DNA of 33,398 nt from Oscillospiraceae bacterium (GTDB taxonomy: Bacteria; Bacillota; Clostridia; Oscillospirales; Ruminococcaceae): assembly GCA_018110985.1 (NCBI GenBank), contig JAGAWT010000018.1, positions 1 to 33,398 on the forward strand, in the 5' to 3' direction. The notes beneath the pieces were generated by a model. That model was not told the origin of the DNA. It saw nothing but the letters and a program-made list of their open reading frames with translations, and did not search any database. Each line of letters starts with the position of its first letter. The stretch's first letter is position 1. Made by a program: the position numbers and the translations under genes. Below are positions 1-7,924 of the stretch, in pieces.

Positions 1-53
1 CTTACCGTACAGGATTCTCACCTGTTAGACTATCCGCCCTTGGCTGGGCGCAC
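1..53 (-). mobile_element. 5' end of a group II intron, running off the left edge
   Basis: Read on the minus strand, the sequence from 53 downward begins GTGCGCCC, the typical GUGYG start of bacterial group II introns. It is followed by a short stem (CGCCC/GGGCG), then AGTCTA and a hairpin with the ACAGG/CCTGT arms. This order (GUGCG, domain IA stem, AGUCUA, GGUGAGAnUCC hairpin) matches the domain I start of bacterial introns as I know them. Only 53 nt are visible, so the reverse transcriptase, class and 3' splice site cannot be seen. The GGTGAGAATCC part also resembles a piece of the cobalamin riboswitch, which is the main alternative. Confidence 0.7.
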
Positions 54-76
54 AATTCCGATTTATGTTAGTAACT

Positions 77-105
77 ATTATAGTACCACATCACTGTATT
101 GTCAA
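77..105 (-). promoter_or_regulatory. Perfect consensus sigma-A promoter upstream of the intron
   Basis: On the minus strand TTGACA (105-100) and TATAAT (82-77) are separated by exactly 17 nt. Transcription would start near 70, about 17 nt before the putative intron 5' end at 53. No ORF begins between the promoter and the intron, so the promoter either serves a gene interrupted or preceded by the intron beyond the left edge, or transcribes the intron itself. Confidence 0.75.
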
Positions 106-190
106 TAAAAACGCCACAGCACTTCTGACCTTGCATCAGAAATACCATGGCTTAAAACTTCTATATCAGCCCGCCCATAAACGGGACTTT

Positions 191-889
191 TTAAACCATT
201 ATTTCGTATATCTCAAAGGGGGTCCATATCACAGGCTCTCCCATGCCCTGTATGAGACTGCAGAAAGAAGCAGCTTCATCATAGGGGTTGAGCATCAGAC
301 CTGTTGCGGTGTCGAGGACAAGAGGTGTCTGCGATCTTTCTTCGATGACTTCATCAAGCCCGCCGCTCATATAGGACGTAAAGGAAAAGTCGCTGTTTCC
401 AAGGTACTGACGGCCCAGGATATCACAGCCCATACGCTTTTTCGGATATCTGCACTCATGACCCTGTGCCACCCGGTCAAATACGCCCTCTGCCGCAAAT
501 TCATCCATAACAGAGGACTCCGTATATAGTCCGACGACCTTAAAGCCCTTTATGTTCTTTAAAAAACGGGACAGCTTCCCTGCATCATCCGCTGACATAG
601 ATCTTACATCAGTTGTCAGAAGATCATCCTAAAAGAGCGTGGATACATTTTCCCGAAAGAGCGAAAACTCCTTTTCGGTGAGCATCAGATATTGACGGTA
701 CAGCTCCCTGTCCCTTTCGGGATAGTTTGTGTAGAAGCATTTTGTAAGGTCGGGGATTTTTTCGCTGAGCCCGTCCTCTGAGACAGAAAGGATCCGTTCC
801 GCCTTTGACCTGCTCCAGTCGGGCTTTGGAAGTGCCCTGACCACATAATAGCCAAAGCACCTCATATCTTTGCTTACAGATGGCTCCAT
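191..889 (-). pseudogene. Hypothetical protein gene interrupted by an in-frame amber stop
   Basis: Two minus-strand reading frames, 889-629 and 598-191, are in the same phase. A single TAG (631-629) separates them, followed by ten sense codons before the next ATG. Read through the TAG, they give one protein of about 230 residues. The probable start is the ATG at 889 or the one at 865 (MRCFGYYV), just beyond the stop of the serine hydrolase gene at 874. I do not recognise the family. No signal peptide or membrane segment is visible. It is the last gene of a long minus operon. The stop could be a true nonsense mutation, a sequencing error or, less likely, a recoded codon. Confidence 0.6.
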
Positions 890-2028
890 ATGATGTTCTG
901 CAGCTTTCTTGTAAAGTCGGTGCAGCCCTGATTTGTCTGCTGTATGAACATGAGCATGGCAAGGTCTTCTTCAGGGTCTACGGAGAAGTAGCAGCCAAGC
1001 CAGCCGTCCCAGCCGAATGAACCCACAGAGGCAAGCTGACCTGCTTTATCTCTGTCGCCGAGAACTCTCATGAGGGCGCCGTAGTTCTGACCCACCATGG
1101 AATCCCAGCACGCACCCTTTATCTGGTCAACGGGCACCATGGGAGAGCGCATAAGCTCTACGGTCTTTCTTCCCAGTATACGGGTGCCCTTGTATGTACC
1201 CTCTCCAAGCAGCATGGAAACAAATTTTTCATAGTCGGTAATGGTGGAGTAGAGCCCTGCTCCTCCCGACTCCCACGCAGGTCTTTCAAAGGTATCCCTT
1301 ATGCAGAGATCATCGACAGTGTATGGCAGGTTCTCGCCCTTTTCACCGAAGTTATAGCACTGCACCAGTCTCTCCTTCTTGCTCTGCGGCACATAGAAAT
1401 CTGTATCATCCATGCCGAGAGGGCCGGTGATGCTGTCACGGATGAAGTCGCCGAAGCGCTTTCCGCTCACTATCTCCGTTACCGCACCCAGAACATCCGC
1501 AGACGAACCGTATTCCCAGCGGCTGCCGGGGTCGAAGGACAGAGGCACCGAGCCCATTTCCCTGGCAAAATCAACAGTGCTCATTCCGTGCCCCTGAGAG
1601 ATAAGATCGTGCTGCTTTCCCCAGACAGCACCCATTTTCTCGCCCGCAGTGCCGCCTCCCGGGTAGGGGATGCCGGAGCGCATAGTGAGCAGGTCGGAAA
1701 GAGTGATGTCTCTTGAAACAGGTAAAAGCTCTCCGTCCTTTGCGTACACAGCATTTTCAAATTCCGGTATGAACCACTTCAAGGGGTACCTGAGCTCTAT
1801 CTTCCCATCCTCAAGCAGCTTCATCACCGCTGCGGAGGTCACCGCCTTTGAAAGTGAGAAGAGCCTGAAAATGCTTCCCTCTGTCAGGGGCTTGCCGGGT
1901 CGTTCTTCACCGAAACATTCCCTGTAAACAGTGTCGCCTCCGTATATGACCGAGACTGCACACCCTTTGGGAAAACCCTTTTTTACAGCAGGATCAACAT
2001 AGTCCGCAACACGGCTTGATATCTTCAT
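874..2028 (-). CDS. Serine hydrolase of the beta-lactamase class C / penicillin-binding-protein-like family
   Basis: This 384-residue protein has the layout of the Beta-lactamase family (PF00144), which holds class C beta-lactamases, esterases and D-aminopeptidases. The catalytic SxxK motif is S58-L-S-K61. A tyrosine motif Y173-G-S stands where beta-lactamases have YxN, and a Gly/Trp-rich loop (FGWDGWLG) occupies the third-motif region. The YGS form and the lack of a signal peptide suggest a cytoplasmic esterase or peptidase-like enzyme rather than a resistance enzyme; the substrate cannot be told. A good ribosome site (AAGGGGTGA) precedes the ATG. The gene starts 14 nt after rarA and belongs to the same minus operon. 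Confidence 0.85.
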   Translation of the reverse strand: MKISSRVADYVDPAVKKGFPKGCAVSVIYGGDTVYRECFGEERPGKPLTEGSIFRLFSLSKAVTSAAVMKLLEDGKIELRYPLKWFIPEFENAVYAKDGELLPVSRDITLSDLLTMRSGIPYPGGGTAGEKMGAVWGKQHDLISQGHGMSTVDFAREMGSVPLSFDPGSRWEYGSSADVLGAVTEIVSGKRFGDFIRDSITGPLGMDDTDFYVPQSKKERLVQCYNFGEKGENLPYTVDDLCIRDTFERPAWESGGAGLYSTITDYEKFVSMLLGEGTYKGTRILGRKTVELMRSPMVPVDQIKGACWDSMVGQNYGALMRVLGDRDKAGQLASVGSFGWDGWLGCYFSVDPEEDLAMLMFIQQTNQGCTDFTRKLQNIIWSHL

Positions 2029-2042
2029 AAAGTCACCCCTTG

Positions 2043-3320
2043 TTATTTACTGTTTGCATCCTTCCCCATGACCTTTCGCCTGTATTCAAGAGCAGCCTGT
2101 TCCGTGCGGTTGTCTCCGAATTTATAATATATCCTGTCTTTTATAGGGTCGGGGAGGTACTGCTGTTTTACATAATGATTGGGATAGTCGTGAGGATACA
2201 GGTAATTCTGACCCTTTTCCCGGGCATCCGCCCCGTCGTAGTGCTTGTTCTGTATTGCCCTCGGAAAGCTGCCACAGTCCGTGTTCTTCACATCGTCAAG
2301 AGCCGCTGCCATCGCCATATATGCAGAGTTTGATTTTGGAGAGGTGGCAAGGAGTATGACGGCTTCGGCAAGCGGTATCCGTGCTTCGGGGAGGCCAAGC
2401 TGCATAGCACTGTCAACACAAGCCTTCACTATGGGCACCGCCATAGGGTAGGCAAGGCCTATGTCTTCCGAGGCTATGACCAGCAGCCTTCTTGAAAGGG
2501 AAATGATGTCACCTGCTTCAATGAGCCGTGCTGCATAGTGAAGTGCGGCATTTTCATCCGAACCTCTTATGGATTTCTGAAGGCCCGACAGGATGTCGTA
2601 GTGCTCATCACCGGCTCTGTCATAGCGCATATTGCTCTTTTGCGTAAGCTGTGCCGCCAGCTCCTCGGTGATGTGGGCAGTATCCCCGTCACGGGCAGCA
2701 AGAAAGCACATCTCGCAGATGCTGACCGCCTTTCGCACATCTCCGCCGCAGCCGTAGGCTATCTTTTTTACCGCACCCTCATCCGCTTCTGTTTTACAGT
2801 CGTTTTCCACCGACAAAATGTCAAAGGCTCTTTTGCAGGCAGGGGCAATATCTTCTGCCGTAACGGCTTTGAACTCAAAGACGGTGCATCTGCTGAGAAT
2901 GGCGGAGTAGATGTAGAAATAGGGGTTCTCCGTGGTGGAGGCTATGAGTGTTATCTGCCCGTTTTCTATGTATTCAAGCAGGGACTGCTGCTGTTTTTTG
3001 TTCAGATACTGTATCTCATCAAGGTACAGCAGTGTGCCGTTTACTCCGGCAAAGGTGGAGGTATCTGCTATGACCTCCCTTATATCCGCTGTGGAGGCGG
3101 ATGTGCCGTTGAGCTTATGGAGAGACATACCGGCATTTTCAGCTATAATGCGTGCTGCGGTGGTCTTTCCCACTCCCGGCGGACCGTAGAAAATAAGATT
3201 CGGCACCGCTCCGGACTCTATTATACGGCGCAAAGGTGCGCCCTTTCCGAAAAGGTGCCTCTGTCCTACCATTTCATCTATGGATGAGGGGCGTATCCTG
3301 TCTGCAAGAGGAGAGAGCAT
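2043..3320 (-). CDS. rarA: Replication-associated recombination protein A (RarA/MgsA-type AAA+ ATPase)
   Basis: This 425-residue protein is collinear with RarA (MgsA/WRNIP1 family), a AAA+ ATPase related to clamp-loader subunits that acts at stalled replication forks. The N-terminus has the family start (LADRIRP...MVGQRHL). The Walker A motif GPPGVGKT is at 46-53 and a Walker B motif (LLYLDEIQ) is near 97-104. The C-terminal half contains the typical MgsA tetramerisation and tail region (SEDIGLAYP; LPEARIPLAEA; YLYPHDYPNHYV). The length is normal. The ribosome site AAGGAGTGA overlaps the stop codon of the upstream dUTPase gene, which implies coupled expression. Confidence 0.95.
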   Translation of the reverse strand: MLSPLADRIRPSSIDEMVGQRHLFGKGAPLRRIIESGAVPNLIFYGPPGVGKTTAARIIAENAGMSLHKLNGTSASTADIREVIADTSTFAGVNGTLLYLDEIQYLNKKQQQSLLEYIENGQITLIASTTENPYFYIYSAILSRCTVFEFKAVTAEDIAPACKRAFDILSVENDCKTEADEGAVKKIAYGCGGDVRKAVSICEMCFLAARDGDTAHITEELAAQLTQKSNMRYDRAGDEHYDILSGLQKSIRGSDENAALHYAARLIEAGDIISLSRRLLVIASEDIGLAYPMAVPIVKACVDSAMQLGLPEARIPLAEAVILLATSPKSNSAYMAMAAALDDVKNTDCGSFPRAIQNKHYDGADAREKGQNYLYPHDYPNHYVKQQYLPDPIKDRIYYKFGDNRTEQAALEYRRKVMGKDANSK

Positions 3321-3326
3321 TGACGG

Positions 3327-3839
3327 TCACTCCTTTTTGTCTGTGCTGCCGAAACCGCCTTTTCTCCTTGAAAGGGCGTTATCGTCGGAGGTGATGCCGT
3401 AGGGGATGAATATCCCCTGAACGAAAGCCTTTCCCTTTTCTATGGACATAACTGCATCATCAAGAGATTCGTTGGTGATCTTGACCATGATGTGTCCCTC
3501 GTTTTCGGCCTCGCTGTAATCGCTGTCGATGATGCCTGCGGTGTTGTCAAGGCGCATACGGTATCTTGTGCCGAGCCCGCTGCGGGGGACGAGCATCAGG
3601 AACCAGCCGTCGTTTATGACAGCCCTGATACCCGTAGGTACTACCGCAGACTGTCCGGGTCTCAGAACAAGATCGAAAGGGATGAAAAAGTCATATCCGG
3701 CAGAACCTGCAGTGGCACGACGGGGGAGGATCACATCCCCGGCACCGAAAGTCCAGTAGGGGAAAAGCTCCTTTGTGTCTTTCAGAAAGCGTTCTTCGGA
3801 CACCCTTTCAAAGTGTCCCGCAAAGGGTCTCTCATCCAT
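3327..3839 (-). CDS. dut: dUTP diphosphatase (trimeric dUTPase family)
   Basis: It hydrolyses dUTP to dUMP and pyrophosphate, which keeps uracil out of DNA and feeds dTMP synthesis. The conserved dUTPase motifs appear in order: AGYDFFIP (motif 1), PRSGLG (motif 2), GIIDSDY with the catalytic Asp (motif 3) and the C-terminal GGFGSTDK (motif 5). At 170 residues it has an N-terminal extension of about 35 residues compared with the usual 145-150. The ATG overlaps the end of fruK by 8 nt, and rarA follows after 6 nt, so the three genes are translationally linked. Confidence 0.93.
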   Translation of the reverse strand: MDERPFAGHFERVSEERFLKDTKELFPYWTFGAGDVILPRRATAGSAGYDFFIPFDLVLRPGQSAVVPTGIRAVINDGWFLMLVPRSGLGTRYRMRLDNTAGIIDSDYSEAENEGHIMVKITNESLDDAVMSIEKGKAFVQGIFIPYGITSDDNALSRRKGGFGSTDKKE

Positions 3840-4752
3840 ACCTTACCTCTGAAAGGATCTTTTCGTAGTCCTGACGGCTGCAAAGTCCGTCGGTAAAGGC
3901 AGTTGCCGTGCCTGCTGCCACACCTCTGCGCAGAGCCTCTCTCAGATCTCCGGTAGCGTCATAGCCCGCAAGGAAGCCCGCAAGCAGGGAATCTCCTGCG
4001 CCTACGCTGCAAACGACCTTTCCCGTGGGTGCGGTGAGCCTGTACACGCCTCCGTCCTCTGCTGCCAGAACGGCTCCCTTGTCTGCCATGGATATGATAA
4101 CATTCATGGCACCCATGGCACGAAGCTGGAGAGCACATTCCTCGGCGGAGCGGTGGGAATCGATCTTCTTTCCGCAGATCTCCTCTGCCTCCAGATGATT
4201 GGGCTTTATGAGCCAGGGGTGAAAGTGCATTATCCCCTTGATAAGGTTTCCGGAAACATCAGCTGCAACTCTCATCCTTCTGCTTGTAAACAGTTTTTCG
4301 CAGATATTCTCGTAGAGATCCTGTGAAACATGGCGGGGGAGACTTCCTGCCAGAACGAGGGTGTCGTTTTCGTCCAGAGAGCCGAGCTTTCCGAGAAGCT
4401 CATCTATCTTCTCTTTGGGGATGTCGGGGCCTGCGGCATTGAGCTCTGTTTCGTTGCCGTCCTTGTCGGTGAGCTTGAGGTTGATCCTTGTCATGCCGCT
4501 GTCAAGGCGGATAAAATCAGACTTTATCCCGCTCTCCAGCAGTCCTCTTTCCAGTTCGTCGCCCGTAAAGCCTGCTATGAACCCCAGAGCCGTGGTCTCA
4601 CAGCCCAGTTCGTTCAGAACAGCGGAAACATTTATGCCCTTTCCGCCGAAATGCACGCTTTCGGATTCGGAACGGTTCATGCCTCCGGAAAAGATCTTGT
4701 CAAAGCTCATGGAATAGTCTATTGCGGGGTTTACCGTAAGTGTGTATATCAT
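3832..4752 (-). CDS. fruK: 1-phosphofructokinase (PfkB family)
   Basis: This PfkB-family sugar kinase has 306 residues. The N-terminus (MIYTLTVNPAIDY) is the hallmark of 1-phosphofructokinase and tagatose-6-phosphate kinase. FGGKGINVS (35-43) forms the substrate site, and GAGDS at 251-255 carries the catalytic Asp254. It should convert fructose 1-phosphate to fructose 1,6-bisphosphate, the substrate of the aldolase encoded at 30017-30886. A LacI-type regulator lies 49 nt upstream in the same operon. No fructose PTS gene (fruA) is adjacent, unlike the usual fruRKA arrangement. Tagatose-6-phosphate kinase is the main alternative. Confidence 0.88.
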   Translation of the reverse strand: MIYTLTVNPAIDYSMSFDKIFSGGMNRSESESVHFGGKGINVSAVLNELGCETTALGFIAGFTGDELERGLLESGIKSDFIRLDSGMTRINLKLTDKDGNETELNAAGPDIPKEKIDELLGKLGSLDENDTLVLAGSLPRHVSQDLYENICEKLFTSRRMRVAADVSGNLIKGIMHFHPWLIKPNHLEAEEICGKKIDSHRSAEECALQLRAMGAMNVIISMADKGAVLAAEDGGVYRLTAPTGKVVCSVGAGDSLLAGFLAGYDATGDLREALRRGVAAGTATAFTDGLCSRQDYEKILSEVRYG

Positions 4753-4801
4753 AATATCACCTTTCGTGTTTTTTGATCATTATGCCGTTGTATAACTATG
4801 C

Positions 4802-5806
4802 CTAAAGTATCGCCGACTCCCTTACGATTATCTCATGATCCAGCATCACCGTATCGGTGGAGTAGGTGTTGTTCTTGATGTCGGACAAGAGCCTTGCAGC
4901 TACCGTGCGCCCCATTTTGTAGCCCGGCTGTGCCACTGTGGTAAGGGTAGGGGTCACAAAGCTGCACAGCGGGATGTTGTCAAAGCCGCAGATCTGTATG
5001 TCCTTCCCTACCGTATACCCTGCGGCGCTGTATGCCTTGGAGCAGCCTGCCGCAAGAATGTCGGAAATGCAGAAAACGGCTTTCGGCGGAGCCGAAAGGG
5101 ACATGAAATGCTTTGCCGCAGCCATGCCGCTCTCAAAGCTGTAATCCCCTCTGTATATAAGCTCGGGTGAGACCTCTATGCCGTTTGAACGCAGAGCTTT
5201 GAGATAGCCCTTTAGCCTGTTGTCGGAGGTGGGAGCAATGATATCGGTGTTGGTGGTCACCAGAGCTACCCTGTCGAGCCCGATGGCGATAAAGCGGTCC
5301 ACAGCCTCATATGCAGCCTTTTCATTGTCTATCAGCACTGTCAATACATGAGAATTCTCTATATTTTCAGATGCGAGAGCGATGTGGTAATGAGAGGAAT
5401 ATTCATCTATCTGCGCCCCCGTCAGGCGGCTGCCCAGTATCACGGCTGCATCCACAAGATGGTTGGTCATCATCCCCAGTAGGCGCACTTCCGTATGTAC
5501 ATAGCTGTAGCTTGAAGCAAGGATGATATCGAACTCGTGGTTCACCTCATCCTCCATGCCTCTGATTATCTCGCTGTAAAAGGTGTTTTCTGTGGATGGG
5601 ATTATCACCAGTATGTTTTTTGTCTCTCTTTTTCTCAGGTTGTGGGCAAGCTGATTTGGGTTGAAGCCGAGATCCCTTATTGCCTCATTGACCATTTTTT
5701 TCTTTTCGTCGGATACAGAGGATGAGCCGTTTATCACACGGGAAACTGTGGCTACAGATACTCCCGCTGCCTTTGCCACATCCTTTATGGTAACATTTAT
5801 ATACAT
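4802..5806 (-). CDS. LacI/GalR-family transcriptional regulator
   Basis: This 334-residue protein has a LacI-type helix-turn-helix at residues 5-25 (IKDVAKAAGVSVATVSRVIN) and the hinge helix region (NPNQLAHNLRKR). A periplasmic-binding-protein-like effector domain follows, including the CISDILAAG and ICGFDNIPL segments typical of the family. It probably controls its own operon, with a sugar or sugar phosphate as effector given the fruK gene downstream; this is inference. Its ATG follows the stop of the upstream membrane protein directly (TGA-ATG). Confidence 0.92.
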   Translation of the reverse strand: MYINVTIKDVAKAAGVSVATVSRVINGSSSVSDEKKKMVNEAIRDLGFNPNQLAHNLRKRETKNILVIIPSTENTFYSEIIRGMEDEVNHEFDIILASSYSYVHTEVRLLGMMTNHLVDAAVILGSRLTGAQIDEYSSHYHIALASENIENSHVLTVLIDNEKAAYEAVDRFIAIGLDRVALVTTNTDIIAPTSDNRLKGYLKALRSNGIEVSPELIYRGDYSFESGMAAAKHFMSLSAPPKAVFCISDILAAGCSKAYSAAGYTVGKDIQICGFDNIPLCSFVTPTLTTVAQPGYKMGRTVAARLLSDIKNNTYSTDTVMLDHEIIVRESAIL

Positions 5807-6271
5807 TCAGACGATCCTCTCATCACTTCTAAGCTCTCTGTTCTTCTCATCCCGCTTTGCCTGTCTTTTCAGCCGCCTCTCCTCGGAAAAGAGGGAAAGC
5901 AGGGCATACAGGGCAAAAAGCACGGACACGATCACGGAGGGATAGATCCTGTTTGTAAGAATTTCTATGTTTTCCTTTGGTACGGCGTCTCCGCTTATGG
6001 ATGTAAGTGCATTCACAGGCAGTGCATAGAGCACCGTTCCCGCAGCATTGAACAAAAGGGAGACAAGATCCGTGGGAGTTTTTTTGAAAAACAGCATCAC
6101 GAAGGAAACAGCGAACATAAGCACGCTGCAAAGGAGCATCACGCCTATGGCGGAGTATTTTTCATCGCTCACCGTGAGTATGGCAAGACCTCCCATCCCG
6201 TTCAGGAAAAGGGAGCAAATTACAAAGGATGCGGCTCCTGCCAGGAATACCGCTTTTTTTAACAAATCCAT
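5807..6271 (-). CDS. Small integral membrane protein of unknown function
   Basis: A hydrophobic protein of about 155 residues with four likely membrane spans (roughly 10-30, 37-60, 75-95 and 110-135) and a highly charged C-terminus (about 20 residues rich in R, K, E and D). I do not recognise the family. The ORF can start at 6280 (ATGACCCTGATG), but the ATG at 6271, giving MDLLKKAVFL, fits the weak upstream GGATGA better. It is the first gene of the minus operon carrying the LacI regulator and fruK, so co-regulation with sugar use is likely, but its role is unknown. Confidence 0.7.
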   Translation of the reverse strand: MDLLKKAVFLAGAASFVICSLFLNGMGGLAILTVSDEKYSAIGVMLLCSVLMFAVSFVMLFFKKTPTDLVSLLFNAAGTVLYALPVNALTSISGDAVPKENIEILTNRIYPSVIVSVLFALYALLSLFSEERRLKRQAKRDEKNRELRSDERIV

Positions 6272-6303
6272 CAGGGTCATCCGATCTCAAAGTGCTTTAT
6301 TTG

Positions 6304-6332
6304 ATTTTACTATAATTTCTTCCTTTTGTCAA
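6304..6332 (-). promoter_or_regulatory. Promoter of the membrane protein-lacI-fruK-dut-rarA operon
   Basis: On the minus strand TTGACA (6332-6327) and TAAAAT (6309-6304) are 17 nt apart. A 12-bp palindrome-like element ATGATTTATCAT (6332-6343) abuts the -35 box and could be an operator for the LacI-type regulator encoded in the operon; that part is speculative. Confidence 0.75.
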
Positions 6333-6393
6333 TGATTTATCATCTGTCCATGGGAACTGATACTCCTGCCGGGCCGTACATCGGCGGCATTGC

Positions 6394-6422
6394 TTGACAA
6401 GGCCATAAAAATGTGTTATATT
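6394..6422 (+). promoter_or_regulatory. Plus-strand promoter pointing antisense into dtd
   Basis: TTGACA (6394-6399), 17 nt, TATATT (6417-6422). No plus-strand gene follows. Transcription would start near 6429 and enter the dtd gene in antisense after about 60 nt. An 8-bp inverted repeat (TATACACA 6450-6457 / TGTGTATA 6479-6486) followed by AAAAAT lies in between. Confidence 0.5.
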
Positions 6423-6449
6423 TTATAAGCCGGAGGTCAGGGACAGGAA

Positions 6450-6486
6450 TATACACATAAAGAAATCGTTTACATTTTTGTGTATA
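6450..6486. terminator. Weak hairpin after dtd
   Basis: Arms TATACACA and TGTGTATA pair perfectly over 8 bp with a 21-nt loop, directly after the dtd stop codon (6491-6493). It is AT-rich and lacks a proper U-tract on either strand, so termination is uncertain; it could also fold in the RNA from the plus-strand promoter at 6394. Confidence 0.3.
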
Positions 6487-6490
6487 AAAA

Positions 6491-6925
6491 TCAATATTCC
6501 AGCATAAGCGTAAAGGGACCGTCGTTTTCGAGAGATACTTTCATATCCGCACCGAAAATGCCCTTTTCCACTTTGAAGCTTTTCGCAAGCAGAGAGCAGA
6601 AATATTCATACAGTTCCTTTGCACGGGACGGCTCCATAGCCTTCACAAAGGCGGGTCTGTTGCCGTGGGAACAGTCGGCGTAGAGGGTGAACTGGGAAAT
6701 GCAGAGTATACTGCCGCCCACATCCGAAAGTGAAAGGTTTATCTTGTCGTTCTCGTCGGAGAAGATACGCATGGAGGATATTTTCCCGGCTGCCTTTGCT
6801 GCGTTTTGTTCCGTGTCCTCATGGGTGAAGCCCACAAAGAGCAGATAGCCCTTTCCTATTTCTCCGCAGACCCTGCCGTCCACCTTGACGGAGGCATGAT
6901 TCACACGCTGTACAGCTACTCTCAT
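6491..6925 (-). CDS. dtd: D-aminoacyl-tRNA deacylase
   Basis: It removes D-amino acids (and glycine from tRNA-Ala) from mischarged tRNAs. The 144-residue length is standard. The start (MRVAVQRVNHASVKVDG), the catalytic SQFTLYAD loop in the middle, and the C-terminal NDGPFT loop, here in place of the usual N(S/D)GPVT, identify DTD1. Val is replaced by Phe in this cross-subunit Gly-cisPro motif, a mild variation. Its ATG overlaps the stop of the small upstream gene by 4 nt (ATGA), so the genes are coupled. Confidence 0.95.
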   Translation of the reverse strand: MRVAVQRVNHASVKVDGRVCGEIGKGYLLFVGFTHEDTEQNAAKAAGKISSMRIFSDENDKINLSLSDVGGSILCISQFTLYADCSHGNRPAFVKAMEPSRAKELYEYFCSLLAKSFKVEKGIFGADMKVSLENDGPFTLMLEY

Positions 6926-7254
6926 GGCTTTTTGACCTCCGTGCGGGGCTTGGGTACGAGCCTTTGCAGCTTCATATCCACAAGCTCCCCGTCGATACCG
7001 AACCTGTCCATGAGACCCTTTCCCTGCCTGATGATCCTGCTGCGGTTCTTGTTTACTATGCTGATGACTATATCATCCTGAGTTTTTTTCGGGACGAGCT
7101 TCAGAAAGTTCTCCAGAACGCCCGGTTCTCCCGCCCTGTCTATAACGGGGAGAAGAATGGCGGGTATATCCTCTTTCTTGATATAGGGGAGTATCATCCG
7201 TATGATGGATGCGTATGATATATTATCCATATCAAGGGTGAGACGCATCTTCAT
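6922..7254 (-). CDS. Hypothetical 110-residue protein
   Basis: I do not recognise a named family. It is a soluble, basic protein with no signal peptide or membrane segment. Its start (MKMRLTLDMDNISYASIIRM) and C-terminus rich in K/R/P suggest a small globular domain with a charged tail. It is coupled on both sides: its ATG overlaps the TAA of the upstream gene by 1 nt, and its stop overlaps the dtd ATG by 4 nt. The tight coupling supports a real gene. Confidence 0.75.
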   Translation of the reverse strand: MKMRLTLDMDNISYASIIRMILPYIKKEDIPAILLPVIDRAGEPGVLENFLKLVPKKTQDDIVISIVNKNRSRIIRQGKGLMDRFGIDGELVDMKLQRLVPKPRTEVKKP

Positions 7255-7823
7255 TATTCTTCACCGCTCTCTTCCTTATCTTCGCTGCCTCTTGCCGCAA
7301 GCTCAGCTCTGCGGTCATTCATGAACTTGACCCTCATCTGTCTGGGGAGGAACTGTGCGATGCCGTCTATGACCTTGTCGTTGGGCGTGAATATGATACG
7401 CACATTCCCGGCAGTTTTATGCTTGGCATCCGCATAGTAATCCGTGCCGCCGTTTCCTGCGGAGGCAAGTACAAGGGTGGTGCCCTCAGCCATATCTACG
7501 GCTTCCGACAGCTTCCCGAAAGCGGTGAAGGTGTCCGCATCCACGCTTACCATCCTTTTCCTGCTGCGCTGTCCGGAGATCTTGTCGATATCAAGGGTGC
7601 CGTTTGTGAAGATGTACTCGTATTCCTTGTCCATCCCTGTGAAGAGGTAGTAGCCGCCGTAGAGGATGGCAGCATCAAGCATGACCCCGAGAATGCCGAA
7701 AAACAGCAGCAGGAACGCACCTATGACGACCATAGCTACGAGGAGGAGGATCTTTTTTACCTTGTCTCCTGTCGTGGGGATCTTTGCTACCAGACATTCG
7801 GCATATACATCATTATTCATCAT
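7254..7823 (-). CDS. Membrane-anchored hypothetical protein, DUF6106-like
   Basis: About 189 residues. Two adjacent hydrophobic segments (roughly residues 22-60 of the protein) are followed by a soluble domain of about 120 residues and a very acidic tail (SEDKEESGEE). The layout resembles uncharacterised clostridial DUF6106-type membrane proteins, but I am not sure of the assignment. The frame is open from a GTG at 7832, but AGGTGAT there is the ribosome site, so the ATG at 7823 (spacing 6) is the likely start. First gene of the dtd operon. Confidence 0.75.
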   Translation of the reverse strand: MMNNDVYAECLVAKIPTTGDKVKKILLLVAMVVIGAFLLLFFGILGVMLDAAILYGGYYLFTGMDKEYEYIFTNGTLDIDKISGQRSRKRMVSVDADTFTAFGKLSEAVDMAEGTTLVLASAGNGGTDYYADAKHKTAGNVRIIFTPNDKVIDGIAQFLPRQMRVKFMNDRRAELAARGSEDKEESGEE

Positions 7824-7860
7824 AATTATCACCTATTTTTTGGAATATGTCACAAATTAT

Positions 7861-7890
7861 ATTTTAGCATTTTTTCTTACGAATTGTCAA
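7861..7890 (-). promoter_or_regulatory. Promoter of the dtd operon
   Basis: Minus strand: TTGACA (7890-7885), 18-nt spacer, TAAAAT (7866-7861), with a TGC just before the -10 box that makes an extended -10. It lies about 40 nt upstream of the first gene. Confidence 0.7.
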
Positions 7891-7924
7891 TGATATGAGT
7901 GCTATTGTAACTCTTTTGTAATAT

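Noticed and set aside
1-60. Cobalamin riboswitch-like GGTGAGAATCC
   Set aside because: The segment fits the cobalamin core only in that hairpin. The GTGCGCCC start, the adjacent stem and AGTCTA before the hairpin fit the group II intron start better. It remains an alternative because only 53 nt are visible.
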